Source: Anaerobacillus alkalidiazotrophicus
GTDB lineage: Bacteria; Bacillota; Bacilli; Bacillales_H; Anaerobacillaceae
Assembly (NCBI RefSeq): GCF_001866055.1
Contig: NZ_MLQS01000030.1
Coordinates: forward strand, 1,500 to 65,499
Length of the DNA stretch: 64,000 nt
Direction of reading: 5' to 3'
Part shown: one piece after another, positions 63,611 through 64,000 of the stretch
Position numbering within the stretch: position 1 is the stretch's first letter
Layout: every line of letters starts with the position of its first letter
Notes under the pieces: generated by a model
What the model saw: only the letters and a program-made list of their open reading frames with translations
Told to the model about the DNA's origin: nothing
Database searches by the model: none
Translations under genes and position numbers: made by a program

Positions 63611-64000
63611 AGTAACGTCTGCTTATACAAAAGCAACTCCTACTAAGGAAAAAAAGAATTTATTTTTAGTATTAAAAAATGACTCGTTCCAAAGGGGAGT
63701 AACAATCGTTAGTTTCTTTGTCATCTGGCAAATTTTTGGGATGATGAATGCTCATTTTATCTGGTTTAATCCTGTCTATCTTCCAACTCCAACTGATATC
63801 TTGCAATCTGGTTTACGGATGATCGAGCAAGGAGTGCTTTGGAAACATATTTGGTCTAGTACTTCTCGTTTAGCAGTTGGTTTTTCTCTTGGAGTTATCT
63901 TAGCTGTTACTGCTGGATTTTTAATAGTACGCTACAAATGGATTGAAAATACTCTCGATCCGTTAGTGAATATGATTGGACCTATTCCGCCATTTGCGTT
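63588..64000 (+). CDS. ABC transporter permease, SsuC type (partial, runs off the window)
   Basis: The first 137 residues are visible. A basic cytoplasmic start ([11 protein letters not shown]) is followed by a membrane span ([15 protein letters not shown]), then [15 protein letters not shown] and [20 protein letters not shown], typical of SsuC/TauC-family permeases. GGAGGAGAAGC lies 6-7 bases before the ATG inside the ATPase gene. The rest lies beyond 64000. Confidence 0.88.
   Translation, partial: MSTVKSVKVTSAYTKATPTKEKKNLFLVLKNDSFQRGVTIVSFFVIWQIFGMMNAHFIWFNPVYLPTPTDILQSGLRMIEQGVLWKHIWSSTSRLAVGFSLGVILAVTAGFLIVRYKWIENTLDPLVNMIGPIPPFA

Overview
The window looks like a chromosomal segment of a low-GC, Gram-positive, spore-former-type bacterium (Bacillaceae). 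The gene order secG - esterase(s) - rnr - smpB - ssrA is the one known from Bacillus. Many genes start with GTG or TTG behind strong GGAGG-type ribosome binding sites, and the tmRNA tag reads AGKDNYALAA. Genus cannot be fixed from the sequence alone; an alkaliphile-like Bacillus relative is a reasonable guess.

Layout. 1-6300: housekeeping block (secG, two alpha/beta-hydrolases, RNase R, SmpB, tmRNA). 6300-7650: debris next to the tmRNA 3' end (resolvase remnant, interspersed repeat, nitroreductase remnant). 7700-14900: a DrrAB-like exporter, a LysM-GH97 glycosidase, a LacI-type gene split by a mobile repeat, and an orphan ModA facing a HTH/periplasmic-binding-like regulator. 15100-25800: NlpC/P60-like protein with Ser in place of the catalytic Cys, CysK, multicopper oxidase lipoprotein, then malate dehydrogenase with a 'type E' succinate dehydrogenase/fumarate reductase (SdhA, SdhB with an extra cluster cysteine, SdhE with two CCG domains, small partner), and a Gfo/Idh/MocA oxidoreductase.

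26000-37100 is the most interesting stretch. A complete comQXPA quorum-sensing locus (isoprenyl transferase, 52-aa ComX, membrane kinase, response regulator) is followed by a peptide-modification operon: a second class-I isoprenoid-synthase-like protein, a radical SAM/SPASM enzyme, an M50 membrane metalloprotease, a fused ABC ATPase-permease, and a set of short precursor peptides too small for ordinary gene calling. Three precursors are intact and two are broken. They share a leader motif ELE-x-[KR]-x-x-[LF]-[GS] directly before a core motif Cys-x-x-Asn-x-Cys, usually with a Trp. The layout resembles the YydFGHIJ epipeptide system of B. subtilis (radical SAM, M50 peptidase, ABC exporter), but the isoprenoid-synthase-like gene and the Cys/Trp cores set it apart. 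A bacteriocin-like gene with a nonsense codon closes the operon before a strong terminator.

37200-46500 is accessory and partly decayed: a frameshifted ABC permease, a broken M48 protease, a truncated YknX-like protein beside an intact Yip1 protein, small membrane proteins, a TraB/GumN lipoprotein, and two HEPN/MNT toxin-antitoxin pairs. 46600-53400 is sugar catabolism: GH4 glycosidase (LicH-like), RpiR regulator, and a sucrose operon (LacI regulator, three AACCGGTT operators, PTS IIBC, GH32 hydrolase). 53700-64000 holds a PAS/XRE regulator, PucR, allantoinase, a TRAP transporter (DctPQM), a decayed duplicate of the allantoinase 3' end, and the start of an SsuBC-like ABC transporter that runs off the window.

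Several interspersed repeat families run through the window. The clearest is a ~212-bp, three-hairpin element flanked by TTTA, caught inside a LacI-family gene. No rRNA, tRNA or CRISPR array was seen. Family assignments come from reading the sequence and from knowledge of these families; no database search was run.
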